Below, piece after piece: positions 21,713 to 32,412 of a DNA stretch of 64,000 bases. Within the stretch, counting starts at the first letter, position 1; each line of letters starts with the position of its first letter. The DNA comes from Colocasia esculenta (lineage: Eukaryota; Streptophyta; Magnoliopsida; Alismatales; Araceae), in contig CM024759.1 of the NCBI GenBank assembly GCA_014218235.1, positions 78,823,079-78,887,078 of the forward strand, written 5' to 3'. Below the pieces are notes generated by a model that was given only the letters and a program-made list of their open reading frames with translations, was not told the origin of the DNA and made no database searches. A program made the translations under genes and the position numbers.

Positions 21713-24165
21713 CTGGATATTTATACCCAATAAGGGTCTATATTCAGATCTGTCTCCCGCGAACGGACCGAAGTCTCGCAAGGAATAGCTCGTACACGTG
21801 TCCAGGAAGAATATAAAAGACAAACTACAAGAGTAAGAGACACAAGAAAGAACATGTGTTCATATCTGCATATAACAATTTACAACTGTCTCATTACATT
21901 ATTATATGTCCAAATTAAGAAGAGTACAACTACCTGCGGCATACTCCGAGGGAGCACAAGCTCACACAACTCTACCAAGACTACTGCTGGTGGTACAAGT
22001 CTGCCACATCACCTCCACAAGTCACACCAACGGTAAACCCTGAAAATAACTGTAAGGGAGTGAGCCTTAACAAGTCACTGGCTCAGTAGGGAACCACCCA
22101 AAACCACACACAACACGGAAAAGACCTCAAACCCAACGGGTCTCACTGGCAACACCGGAAGCCAAACCACATCATGCTCACAACAAAGCATAATTAACAA
22201 TACTAAACATAATTAACTCAGTTGTTGTAAATCTCAGAAAGACGAAGAGACAACAGCACCATTAGTCCACTCAATAACTGTAAAGCCTAAGCCACAAGTC
22301 TCATAGACACACCACCTCAACAGCTGGTCGCCTAAACTGTAAGTCACACATGCAAAGCATTGCCTAAGCTACTAGCTTCACTGGCAAGCCTCCAGCACAT
22401 GGGTAATCGGACTGCTAACAAAGAGCTAATCCTTTATACCATTAAACCACGATGTATCGAATATCACACTTAAGAAACAGGACTGGCTACCACGATGCCA
22501 ATCTATCGCGCACTAAACCTTATTCGGAAACTACCCAAAGAAGGGTAAAACACAATAAGTGGAAGGTCTCACCGCATGACCTCCACTTCACCGCCTGAAA
22601 AGGCTAGTACTCAGCGTACTACGAGAAATCAATATCCACAAGAGATACAGGTGCCTACCACCGCGTGGTACCACCACTGGAACTCAAACACAACTGTGTC
22701 CCCACTAGGGCACACCACAACTAGTCAAACCACAACAACTATGCCAACACCATGGCACACCTCGACGAATAAAACCACAACTAATACACGCTACAACCAA
22801 TAGCAAAGCACGAGCCGGAAAGCACGACGCCACCACACGGGACAGACTATTGGTTCATGACGCCAATATCCAACCCGGACAACACAACACAAGAACTACC
22901 TCTCAGTTTCGCAGTCACGGACGTAAGGTCCAACTGCAGCTCCACAACACAAGTAAAACCAAAGAATTGTGGAGACCAACCAAACCACCACAACCTACAG
23001 GTCACACACCCTGCAGGCCCATGCCTGACACCTTTAGAGACTTTGGCCTGAGCTCTCTAAAGTGAGGCACGTGTAACACCACCACAATGGAGAATGTACC
23101 ATGCACATCCTCGAACCACGATAACACCACACCGATTATGTAAACCACCCACTAACTATGTGGGCAACCTACTCACAGAGCTTTACAGAGACCAATGCAC
23201 CTCTTACCAAAACATGCACGTTAAACATCGATAATCGAATAACCATAACACGAAAAGCATGCAAAGCAGAACCCTCGGCTGTAATCGCGACAGAGGCTAT
23301 GACCGCCTTCTGATCGCGACGCCACGATATGTCGCGATAAGAAACCCTGTCGCAACGGGTCGGCCTGTCGCGATCTGGTCGCGACAGCAGGGTCCGTCGC
23401 CTTCTCAGGTGAAAACCCTAATCCGGGAACCATCTCCGGATCTTCCATGCAAACCACCCTGAATCCCGTTTCAACCCGGTTTTCATGCTCATTTCACCTC
23501 CTAGACATGGTATCTACTGTTTTTAAAGCAATAAACAAACCAATATGCAATCCACGTAACAAATCAAGGTAGAACTCCGTACCTTCACGAAGAACGCGCA
23601 ATCCATGCATGGCGCGGCATTTCCCCCACTCCTCGCGACGTCCTCGCGTCGAGAGCGCATCGAACACCACGTCGAAACGCCGAATCGCCCAATAGAGCCG
23701 CAGCAGCTCCTTCCCTGGTCGAGCAGAGGTTGTGAAAGCTCTGTTTGGCCAGCCTGCTTAAAAACTGCACAGCGGTTGGGATCGCGACGTACCTTCCCGT
23801 TGCGACCTGATCGCGACGGACTAAGGCGTCGCCTTCCCATTCCCGACGTCAGCAAGCTCCACTCCATGCGCGACACGCGGTGCACATGCAGACATCGACC
23901 CCAGCGGCGGCAACCAGAACGCGACCCCTACTGCTGTCGCGTTCAGAACGCGACCTACACCCCCGTCGCGTTCACATCCAGTGAACCAACGGGCACCACG
24001 GGCCTAACCTGCCAACCCACTAAGCTCCACACAGCGCGCAGAAATCACAACCAAGGCCCAATGACCCCATATTGGTCATGAGCACCATGCCAAAATCAAT
24101 AAACACATATCTGAACTACCACTAATCAATAATCCGCAAAGATCCGAAAAACGCACTACGTTACA
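21713..24165 (-). mobile_element. Solo LTR related to Gypsy A/B, 2453 bp
   Basis: Bounded by tgtaacgg and cgttaca (TG...CA) and flanked by near-identical 5-mers (caggt at 21708-21712, cagat at 24166-24170). Shared blocks with the Gypsy A and B LTRs occur in the same order: tcccgcgaacgg near the left edge, tcactggctcagtaggga in the middle, and GTCGCG clusters (23283-23400, 23780-23970) near the right. No internal coding region is attached. This is what unequal recombination between the two LTRs of one element leaves behind. It is a diverged subfamily rather than a copy of A or B. Confidence 0.88.
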
Positions 24166-24206
24166 CAGATGATATTAGATTACTTCAAGCCAAATTATGA
24201 AATTAG

Positions 24207-24391
24207 AATTGAGAAAGATTTAATGTATTTTTTTATTGTACTTAAGTGTAATATGACTAGACACTAAATTTATGTGGCACCCCTCACATGATGAGTAATA
24301 AAGTGACAATTCAATTATTAGATATCATATGAATTTAGTGCTTAATCATATTACACTTAATATGCAAGTGCACTAAATCTTTCTCATTATA
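24207..24391. mobile_element. Small foldback MITE, about 185 bp
   Basis: The left arm (aattgagaaagattta, later ttaagtgtaatatga) is repeated inverted in the right arm (tcatattacacttaa, later taaatctttctcattata). The whole element can fold into a long hairpin. attag flanks both sides (24202-24206 and 24392-24396). No coding capacity. Superfamily unclear. Confidence 0.75.
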
Positions 24392-24396
24392 ATTAG

Positions 24397-24778
24397 TATC
24401 TAACATCCTGTCAAAAGATGCAAGAATATTAATTTGAAGCGGCAAATGGGTAATGACCTTATTGAGTAGCTCTTTGTTTCTTGTTACAAGTGATCATTAC
24501 GAGCCGCTTTAGTAACCAAATAAGTTATATTGCGGATAAATAAAAAATATAATTTATCACTCTTTAATCTCATTTTTTACTTTAATAGATAAATTATAGT
24601 GAGGATAGATAACCCGATATAACTGATCTCTCTTTAATCACGTTTTTACTTTGATAACTTTATTTTTGTTATTTTCTATTTATTTATTATTTATGTGACT
24701 TTGATAATAATAAAAATGATAATAAATTTAAGATAAATTAGTGTGGATTCTTACTTAGTAGTTAAAGAATGATTAAAT
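24397..24778. other. AT-rich spacer, nothing recognised
   Basis: AT-rich sequence with repeated atctctctttaatc/atcactctttaatc phrases around 24557 and 24630. No gene or element ends. Confidence 0.5.
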
Positions 24779-24786
24779 ATTCTATT

Positions 24787-25824
24787 TAGCCCTGTCTATG
24801 GATCAGATCCGAATAGAATTTGGATCCGAAATAACATGACCCGAATCTGATCCGAATCCGAATTTGGGCAAATTTCGGATTCGAATTCGGATCGGGTCCG
24901 GACTCTGGCGTCTGCTGGTATTTTGCCCCCCTTACCCCCTCCACAAGAAACCTCATCTTCTTCCCCCTTTCCCCCCCCCCCCCCCCCCCGCAGAAGCTCT
25001 CCCTCGTCTCTCTCTCTCTCTCTCGCCGCGCCCGCCATCAGCGTTGGAATCCCTGTTCGCCCTGCGGTGGAACCCCCGACCACGACTAGCTTGGTCAGGG
25101 AGAGGAGCTAGGGGTGGCGGAGCCCGGCACCGGCGTATGTGGGAGACGCTAAAGGTTGGCGAAGGATGACGTTGGCCACCAGACCAGTGCCAGCGAGAAG
25201 GTAGAGACCGAGATTGTGGCGGCGGGAGACATGGGAGAGGGCGTCGACGATGTCCCAGCCGTCCATGACCTCGAGCACGTGGGGGCGCATGGCCGCAGGG
25301 GAGGGGGCATCTTCGGCATCGCAGATGTTCACGACGGGCGGCTTGGGCTTGTTCTTGGAGCCAGGAGGGCGGCCCCTTGGCCGCTTCACGTCCCCCGCTG
25401 TCGACTCGTCGACCTCACCACCCGCTGCCTCGGTCGTCTTCACGGACGGTGGTTGCGCCGCCGCCGCCCTGGCCTCGACTTCCTCTGCCTCTTCAGTTGG
25501 CGCTGCCCTGTGTCGCCGGCGACGGTGTCATCGCTGCGGCTGTTCACCTCGTCTGAGTAGCATTCCGTCTTCTGCTGCTGCTGCGGCGCCGCCACTTGGC
25601 GGTGATCATGGTGTTGCTGTAGGAAGATACAGCGGCCGCTGCAGAAGGGAGGGGATCGCCCGAATCAGACTTTTGGTGCCCGAAATTGAAATTTTTCGGA
25701 TCAAAAAATCTCGCCCCGAATTTGGAGAAAAATATCATTTCGAGTCAAACATGTGATTCGAATCCGATTTGATTTTCGAATTCTGGTCGGATTTTCGGAT
25801 CTAAGAGATCCATTGACACCCCTA
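24787..25824. mobile_element. Non-autonomous hAT-like element carrying a captured gene fragment (Pack-type)
   Basis: A perfect 8-bp target duplication, attctatt, flanks the element (24779-24786 and 25825-25832). The right terminus reads ccattgacacccccta-type (cattgacacccc then ta) and the left terminus tagccctgtctatgg is a degenerate inverted match. The ends resemble those of the hAT MITE at 3490-3967. Subterminal arms are full of gaatccgaat/attcggatt repeats. The GC-rich interior (about 24920-25640) is unlike either arm and encodes part of an AHL gene on the minus strand. A run of about 20 C residues lies near 24969-24990. Confidence 0.88.
25108..25443 (-). pseudogene. Captured AT-hook motif nuclear-localized (AHL) gene fragment
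   Basis: AHL proteins bind AT-rich DNA through an AT-hook and assemble through a PPC domain. The fragment has the AT-hook with its conserved tail (KRPRGRPPGSKNKPKPP, about 25345-25390). The first third to half of a PPC domain follows (MRPHVLEVMDGWDIVDALSH, then LLAGTGLVANVILRQP). After LRQP the similarity ends, so the rest of the roughly 120-residue PPC domain, including its GRFEIL-type core, is absent. Related upstream coding text seems to continue to about 25560 in another frame. It sits wholly inside the hAT-like element at 24787-25824. No promoter is evident, and the product, if made, would be a truncated AHL protein. Confidence 0.88.
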
Positions 25825-25832
25825 ATTCTATT

Positions 25833-27258
25833 CGTGGACTTCCACATGCTTTGGATAGTAAAAAAACAGTGAAATAACTTTCACTATCTCACCGTATCTA
25901 ATTTAATAAAGTGTATAACTTTTTTCCTTGTTTAAGAGCAAAATAGTGTTATTATTCTTATTTAACACATATTTATTTTGATTGCACTCTTATTAAAATA
26001 TATTCTTAATCATCAGATATGATAAGTCGAAGATAAAAGTGACCCTACAAACATTATGATGTGATATGTATCACATCTTAATATGTTCTTTTTATGTCAG
26101 ACTTGATGAAAATACTTGTTATCATTAATTTATAAAAATAACAAGACAAGAAATATCCAGTGAAAAAAAAAGATAAGATAGAAAAGAGAAGATACACAAA
26201 TCAATTTAAACAATTGACAAGTCCAATGACTTGACATTTTATCTAGCAAGTTGAGGATAATATCTTATTGTAAAATGACATTCCGAAACCAATTCAATTC
26301 CTCTGTCACATGTACAGCCATAAAGTTTGGTGAACATATTTGAACTACTTGGACCAATTTATAATTTAGGTGAAATTATCTACTCTCATTTGAATTTATT
26401 AGATTAACTAAGAGCTGAGCTCACTCTTAATTCAATCTCTTTCAGGCATAATCAAATTTGAGCCCCTGATATTAAAAGAAATTAAAATAAAATAAACGGC
26501 AATATATAGAATAAAATGATAATTTTAATTTTACTATTTAGACTAGAGAACAAAGTTTGCTCGGAGCAAATGGATTTAGCGTCAATTAGATTTCACCGCG
26601 CTATAAAATAGTTCATGTCCAGATCAGATCAAATTAAGCACAACTTAAATTAAACACTACCAGTTAATCATCGAATTTAAATTGATCATATCCTTGATTA
26701 AGCAGATCCGAGTTATTCCCTAATATCTGATCCATACGCTAGCTAGGGAGGCAGCTCAATCTTTTTTTTTTCCTTTTGGGAATCTTGTATACTTTTTTTG
26801 TAATTTAGTAAAAATTCAGTATATTAAAATATTTACACTTATACTCTTTAACTTCTCCTTCCATAAACTATATTAAAATACAAAAAGTGTATATTCATTA
26901 GCGTGTTCTCATCATGCCTCCTTGTAACCTAATTTGAGATGGGTATATGATTTTAACACAAAAAAGATCATTATATCTCCTTGAATATATTAGGATTAAT
27001 ATTTTTGACAATTATGAAAATCATATATATGTATGTACATATATGTACAATAATAAGCAAGAATATAAAAAACACTCTTTTTTCTTTTAAGTAAAAGCTG
27101 CTTTATACTATCTCACCATAGTGGTTCGAGTAAGGGTTAAGTGTACAATACTGTATTGGTGTAGTACAATCATGTCACATCATATCTAGGACATTACGAT
27201 TTTAAGACACGGTCGACACACCTAATAAGAATGTGGAGCTGAGAATGAGCTTCATCAA
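25833..27258. other. AT-rich intergenic region, no gene seen
   Basis: About 1.4 kb of AT-rich sequence without supported coding regions. A weak inverted pair around 26788 and 26894 (tatactttttttgta and its degenerate reverse complement) could be a very small MITE but lacks a clear target duplication. Confidence 0.5.
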
Positions 27259-27265
27259 TGTGTTC

Positions 27266-27461
27266 TGAGAAATACTTTTTACTCGTCCGCACGGGTAAAA
27301 AGCTGACGTGGAAGCGCCGTGCGACCGACCTGATTGGTCGGCCGCGAGTGGGCCCCACGCGAGCTCGGTGTGGGGCCCGTGCGGTCGACCAATCTAGTCG
27401 GCCGCACGGCGCTTCCACGTCCGCTCGGTTACCCGTGCGGACGTGAGAAAAGTATTTCTCA
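27266..27461. mobile_element. GC-rich foldback element, about 196 bp
   Basis: A near-perfect palindrome. The left arm opens tgagaaatactttttactcg and carries acgtggaagcgccgtgcg; the right arm carries cgcacggcgcttccacgt and ends aaaagtatttctca. A 7-bp target duplication, tgtgttc, flanks it (27259-27265, 27462-27468); one more base is shared if the ends are shifted. The single-stranded element would form a stem spanning almost its whole length. No coding capacity. Confidence 0.88.
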
Positions 27462-27537
27462 TGTGTTCTACATCAAAGAACATGCGTGCGGACGTGAGAA
27501 AAATATTTCTCATGTGTTCTACATCAAAGAGCATGCA
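27436..27537. repeat. 51-bp tandem duplication spanning the foldback element's right end
   Basis: gtgcggacgtgagaaaa begins at 27436 and again at 27487, and both copies continue through atttctcatgtgttctacat. The unit joins the last 26 bp of the foldback element to its flank, so the duplication happened after insertion. Confidence 0.93.
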
Positions 27538-28508
27538 TGGGGGGGTGTTCATTTCTCGGAGCTAGTTCTTTGTGAAGAAGTTGGTGCGGATGTGAGTAGA
27601 GTGGTCGCCGCATATGGTGGAGATTTGCGACTTTATCCATTTGGTGCACCACTAGTTAGATGTCAGAGAAGACAATGTTGGATATGGTGGCGTTCAGTAG
27701 TTCAGCACCCCCATTGTTATGTTCACTTGGTTCTTTGTGCTCTTCAAGTTTAGTGAGAACCCATCGATGATTATATCCTCAAGTTACATTTTGAGCGGAA
27801 TGCTCGTCCATCTAGGACTATGACAAGGAGACAAACTTGAGGATGATGTGGAACTGTGCAAGCTTCACCTTGTGTTGGTCAACCTAAGGGATGTCTGAAT
27901 TTGAATTTATCCTAAGCAATGGAGGACGAGGTAGATCAAAATGACATAGCTGTCATTGTTTGGTCTATCTAAACTTGTGCAGTACGATATAATATTGTAT
28001 CGTAGCATAAGATATCAATCTTATTCGGGTCAACAATCTAGCCAACTCTAGTTCTATTTTCTTTTTTAAAAACTATATTGACTTCTCTACACATTTTAGA
28101 TATGGTATTATGTGCATATCCCAACATAATTGAGAAGGGAGGAAGTAGGAGAATAATGGAAAAAAAATAATAGGTCTATTTATGTTTAAATTGTTGTTCA
28201 TCATTATATGATTTGTATGTACCTCGAATAAATTCTTGTGACCAACATTTTTTTCTTCAAATAAAACAATAAAAAAATTACCGCTGTGCAGAGGGTATGC
28301 ACCGTGATCAACTTTTATTACTCTTTTTCTTTATATGTTGGGCATCCGTCCGCTCCCCCCCCCTGCCCTTCGGCTTTTTTGGGGTTCCCTTGCTCTGTGG
28401 GCCTGTGGCGGCGAGCGAGGGCACGCAGGGTTCTCCTTCTCGCAGCCGCCCTCCTCCTCCTCCCTCCTTCTCCGCATCTCCTCCTCGTCCAGTCCAGCTC
28501 CGATCGCC
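27538..28508 (+). other. Spacer and TIM17 upstream region
   Basis: 27538-28280 is unassigned. From about 28320 the sequence becomes CT-rich and then GC-rich leading into the TIM17 start codon. A ctttatatg at 28330-28338 is a possible TATA-like element about 170 bp upstream of the ATG, but I cannot confirm it. Confidence 0.4.
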
Positions 28509-29243
28509 ATGGGGACGCCGGAGACATCGCGCGAGCCCTGCCCCGACCGGATCCTGGACGACGTCGGTGGCGCCTTCGGCATGGGAGCCGTCGGCGGCTC
28601 GGCCTTCCACTTCATCAAGGGCATATACAACTCTCCCAACGGCGAGCGCCTGGCCGGAGGCGCCCAGGCCGTGCGCATGAACGCCCCGCGCGTCGGTGGG
28701 AGCTTCGCCGTCTGGGGGGGCCTCTTCTCCGCCTTCGACTGCACCATGGTCTACCTCCGCCAGAAGGAGGACCCTTGGAACTCCATCATCGCTGGTGCGG
28801 CCACGGGGGGCTTCCTGCAGATGCGGCAGGGCGCCGGCGCGGCCGGCAGGTCGGCGGTTTTTGGGGGGGTTCTACTGGCGCTGATCGAGGGGGCTGGTAT
28901 TATGCTCAACCGGTTCCTAAGCGTTCCCCAGAACTTGCCACCTTTGGAGGACCCCTTGGCGGGGATGCCGGCTGGGATGGGTGGAGCCGCGGGTGGAGTC
29001 GGCGTCGGGTATGCGCCCGCGGGGTACGTGCCTCAGGACATCTCTCAAGCGCCTGCCATGGCTTCGGTGATGCAGGAACCTAGCGGATCTTCTTCTTCCT
29101 CTTCTTCTTCTTCGTGGTTTGGTGGGCTTTTTGGGGGAGGGAAGAAAAAGGAGGAGGCTGCCGTCAGTGAGGGAAGCAAGGCCAAGGTTTTGGAGAGCTT
29201 CGATACCCCGACCACTCCCATACCAACGTTTGATTATAAGTAG
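28509..29243 (+). CDS. TIM17: Mitochondrial import inner membrane translocase subunit TIM17
   Basis: TIM17 works with TIM23 to move presequence-bearing precursors across or into the mitochondrial inner membrane. One uninterrupted reading frame of 244 residues has the Tim17/22/23 domain at about 15-135. It contains CPDRILDDVGGAFGMGAVGG, then RMNAPRVGGSFAVWGGLFSA, DCTMVYLRQKEDPWNSI and GGVLLALIEGAG, with four membrane spans near 17-37, 62-82, 92-107 and 113-134. The C-terminal extension of about 100 residues is Gly/Ala/Met-rich, has a Ser run (about 203-212), then a GGLFGGGKKKEE segment. Such extensions are typical of plant TIM17. The start at 28509 (gccATGGgg context) gives the conserved short N-terminus. 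The coding region is very GC-rich at third positions, as in many monocot single-exon genes. Which plant paralogue it corresponds to is not decided. Confidence 0.96.
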   Translation: MGTPETSREPCPDRILDDVGGAFGMGAVGGSAFHFIKGIYNSPNGERLAGGAQAVRMNAPRVGGSFAVWGGLFSAFDCTMVYLRQKEDPWNSIIAGAATGGFLQMRQGAGAAGRSAVFGGVLLALIEGAGIMLNRFLSVPQNLPPLEDPLAGMPAGMGGAAGGVGVGYAPAGYVPQDISQAPAMASVMQEPSGSSSSSSSSSWFGGLFGGGKKKEEAAVSEGSKAKVLESFDTPTTPIPTFDYK

Positions 29244-29296
29244 GAATATCATTAGCGAGAGCGATTTTTGTTTTCAGAATAGTTAATTATAAGAAA

Positions 29297-29720
29297 AGGC
29301 AGAGTTTTCCCTGCCCTTGTCAGCTTTTACATTTATGTATTTTTTGCCTATGTCTACAATATCTGCCAACAGAGTGGTGTAATACTTGTTTGAACTGGAA
29401 TTCATGTGTCATCAGATGTTTTTACTTTGACTTGCATCTGATGCACGGTCCGAGTCGCTGGAAAGGCATATTTTACTGAGGAGTAATGTCTTCATGAGTC
29501 TGGGGGAGTCGCTGAAAAGGCCGATTCTTCCCTGACCTTGTCAGCTTTTACATTTACCTGTTGTTTGCTTATATGTGCCACCAAAGTCAGATAATATTTC
29601 TTTGAAATTGAATTCATGTGTCATCAGAAGTTTTCATTTTGACTTGCATCTGATGCGTTGTGTATTGCTATTCACCTTGCAGTAATGTGTTGATGAGTTT
29701 GGGAAGAGTCGCTTAGTGAT
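29297..29720. repeat. ~221-bp imperfect tandem repeat directly 3' of TIM17
   Basis: cttgtcagcttttacattta occurs at 29316 and again at 29537, and both copies continue to gaattcatgtgtcatcaga and cttgcatctgatgc. The phrase gagtcgct closes units at 29452, 29506 and 29707. The repeat begins about 55 bp after the TIM17 stop, so it may lie in the 3' UTR. Confidence 0.88.
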
Positions 29721-31399
29721 TCTATCATGTGCCGAAGCTGTTTTCTTGGTCACTGTTGACTTTCCTTTTAAAGCATTTTCTTTTAGGGGCAACCATGAGT
29801 TATTATTCTTCAATTTGTTGAGAACATCTGTTCCGGTTCCCTTGATCAAGAAAATAGATTTTTTTGTGTTTGTTGTTTTTGAGGCTTGGGATACGTTTCA
29901 TTTCGTTTCGTTTCTTTTCTTTTTCATATTTCTCACATGTATTCACATCTTTCCGTCTATATAATGATTGTAGCAATCTTTTATGATGTCTTTCATGAAC
30001 TGAAATTGTTTCTTGATGCTGTGAGCTTACTTGAGAATATGTATATGGCATATATGGATCTTCTTAACTTGCATTATACCTGAAGGATTGCATGTGGCTT
30101 TCATTTCTAATCACAGTGTTGTTGTTGCTCTCCTCTAGAGAGATTTGCAGGTTGTTAGTTGTTTCTGAAATCTCCTTGGCATCTTCTTCTAGAAAGAAAA
30201 AGGATTGATTACAGGAAATAAATATTATTTGCAGCTTTAATATGTTTGTAGGACAAAATTTGTGAGTGGCAGACTAAATTTTTGTAGGTAGAATCATTTT
30301 ATCTACTGCTTTTAACCAAAGTAGCTGATTTTCTGAATTTAGGCATGTTGCCTCAGTGAACTGTGTGGATGGCCATATGAACTTTTTTCTTCTTGGTGGC
30401 AGAAGATCCTCTGCAACAACGAGGCCTAAAAGGAAATTTGAAATATCATTGATCCTAGTGGTTGTGGAGGCATCCCCAATTAGAAAAGGTGTGGGTTTTA
30501 ATCAAATTGAGGGGCTGGACATACCTTTTTGTGTGGCTGGGTGAGACATGTTAGAGGATGTAAGCATGCTACTCGCCACCCACCCACACATGTAAAACAA
30601 AGCCTCCAATAAACTTTGTTTATGTAGAAGATAAGATCCTAGATGCTGCTAAGAGCATGGAGGAGTGGAGGTAAGACACATAGATGAGGCTTGGTCTGAG
30701 CTGGCTGATCTCAATCTGGTTTAGCCCTAACTTAAGACAGTCAAGGTTTGGCTGTAATACAAATAAGTGACCTTTTATGATATGACAGATGGATACTTTT
30801 TATGCTGTTGGGAGGTTTGATGAGAAATGGATATTGTAGGCTAGTAAGTACATCATGATGGTGCATAGTCTTGGCATTGATCATTGGTCCAGCAACCTAA
30901 GAGATCCATGGTGCGTGAGGTCTGTGCCAGAGAGATTCTTTCATCGTGCCTACTGTTTGCCATTATCACTCATGATACTATCTTATTCTCTTCAGCTATG
31001 AGAGATCTGACTATTTTGAATTGTTGACTTTAGTTGAAAAGGCCACATGGTTGAAGTTGAAATCTAGGAAGAGTATGTTGGAGTACAAACATGGAGGATA
31101 TTAGTTTTTATGCCATAGGTTTTATGCTGCAGGATGCCCCCAGTTGTGATTTATTATCTAGGCATTGTTATGTTGGATAAACACTTAATATAAAGGTTAG
31201 AAGGGTCATTACTTTCTTCTGTGGTTTTTTTTTTTTGGGGGGGGGAGGGAGTTGGTATGCAAACGGTGCTACCTAGCTTGTCGTTGTCCTGTTTCCCTCT
31301 TCTCTTCTTCATTTGCTTAAGATGGGAGACCATAAATTGGAGGTGCAACAAAGCAGATTACTTTTTCCATGGGCTGGAAAGAAAAGAATAGGTCTTCGT
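29721..31399. other. Gene-poor region, nothing recognised
   Basis: No coding sequence, RNA gene or paired element ends could be supported. A T-run followed by a G-run (about 31222-31248) is low complexity. The area is AT/GT-rich like intronic or intergenic plant DNA. Confidence 0.5.
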
Positions 31400-32002
31400 G
31401 CCATCAGATGGGTGTTACTTGCCGAAGGTTATTGCCTGTGGGTTGAGAAATATCTAAGCTTAGAGTGAAGCTCTTGGGAGTGAATTATCATAGAGATTGA
31501 GATTGGTGATCAAGGAAAGGTACCAGCACCACAGAGCATGGGTGTTGGATCTTTCTCCTCCTTCCTCATAAAGTTTTTCTTCATTTAGGACAGGATCTTG
31601 AGCTTGGCTGGTATTGCCAGGGCCAGTTATTTTGTGGTTGTGCATGGTTGATCAATATGAGATTCTAGTGTGAAGCATGGTGGGGAATCTTCCATGTTAT
31701 CTTATCTATCCAAAACATTTTAGGATTGCAATGAAGAGAGAGCATGTGTCCTGGCATTTTGATGAAACAGTGGGATTGATTGATGGCAGGTAGTTTGGCC
31801 AGTGAAACTCATTGGTATTCAACAGATTTATCCCCTTTAGCAGGCATATAGTATAGACAGATTGCCATTAGGAATCTGGTTGCATCTTCAAGGTCACTGC
31901 AGCTTATGTTCAATTGCATATGAGGAATGTCATATTGGATTTAACATTAATCAAAAACTGAGGAGAAGAGATCTCAGGGCTCTTCGAATAATGTCAAGAG
32001 TT
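31400..32002 (+). repeat. ~600-bp dispersed repeat, inverted partner of 4734-5342
   Basis: Matches the reverse complement of 4734-5342 over its whole length with only scattered differences. It is followed at once by an (AT)n tract and a LINE 3' end, which mark its right border. All frames contain stops. Confidence 0.85.
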
Positions 32003-32011
32003 GATGGTAGT

Positions 32012-32013
<2 letters not shown>

Positions 32014-32066
<53 letters not shown>
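32014..32066. repeat. (TA)n microsatellite
   Basis: About 26 uninterrupted TA units, directly adjoining the 3' side of the minus-strand LINE fragment. It may derive from the LINE's tail. Confidence 0.95.
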
Positions 32067-32068
<2 letters not shown>

Positions 32069-32412
32069 AAAGGGATAGTACCACATGTATATATTAAAAG
32101 AAAGAGAACAAGTATTGGTGGGCCCAAACCCAAAAAGAAGCCAACCCCAAAACACCTATACATCAAAAACCCACCAAAGCGGTGAAAGAAGTCTAATCTC
32201 CCGAGGAACCAAAAGGAGGAGATAAACATGAATTTACATTGGACAGAGTCGCCACCCACTCCACCCTATCCCAAACAAAATGTAACAACACTTCCTTTGC
32301 ACGAGACTCCCTCCTGAAGAGATGGTGATTGCGTTCCCCCCAAACCTCCCATAAGGTGGCATGAAGAATGAGCCACCACACCAACCTGTAAACTTTGCAT
32401 TTAGCCATTCAA
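32067..32412 (-). mobile_element. 5'-truncated LINE, 3' end of ORF2
   Basis: On the minus strand 32408-32193 encodes LVWWLILHATLWEVWGERNH followed by LFRRESRAKEVL. This is the C-terminal motif that plant L1-type ORF2 proteins carry after their zinc-finger (zf-RVT) region. About 110 bp of 3' UTR follows, then the (TA)n tract. The endonuclease and reverse transcriptase domains are absent, as expected of a 5'-truncated copy. A clear target duplication was not found. Confidence 0.78.

Noticed and set aside
26788..26894. Small inverted pair tatactttttttgta ... tacaaaaagtgtata
   Set aside because: AT-rich arms with several mismatches and no clear target duplication; chance similarity is likely.
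28308..28747. Other long frames over the TIM17 coding region on both strands
   Set aside because: Shadows of a GC-rich gene; only the frame starting at 28509 has Tim17 domain motifs.
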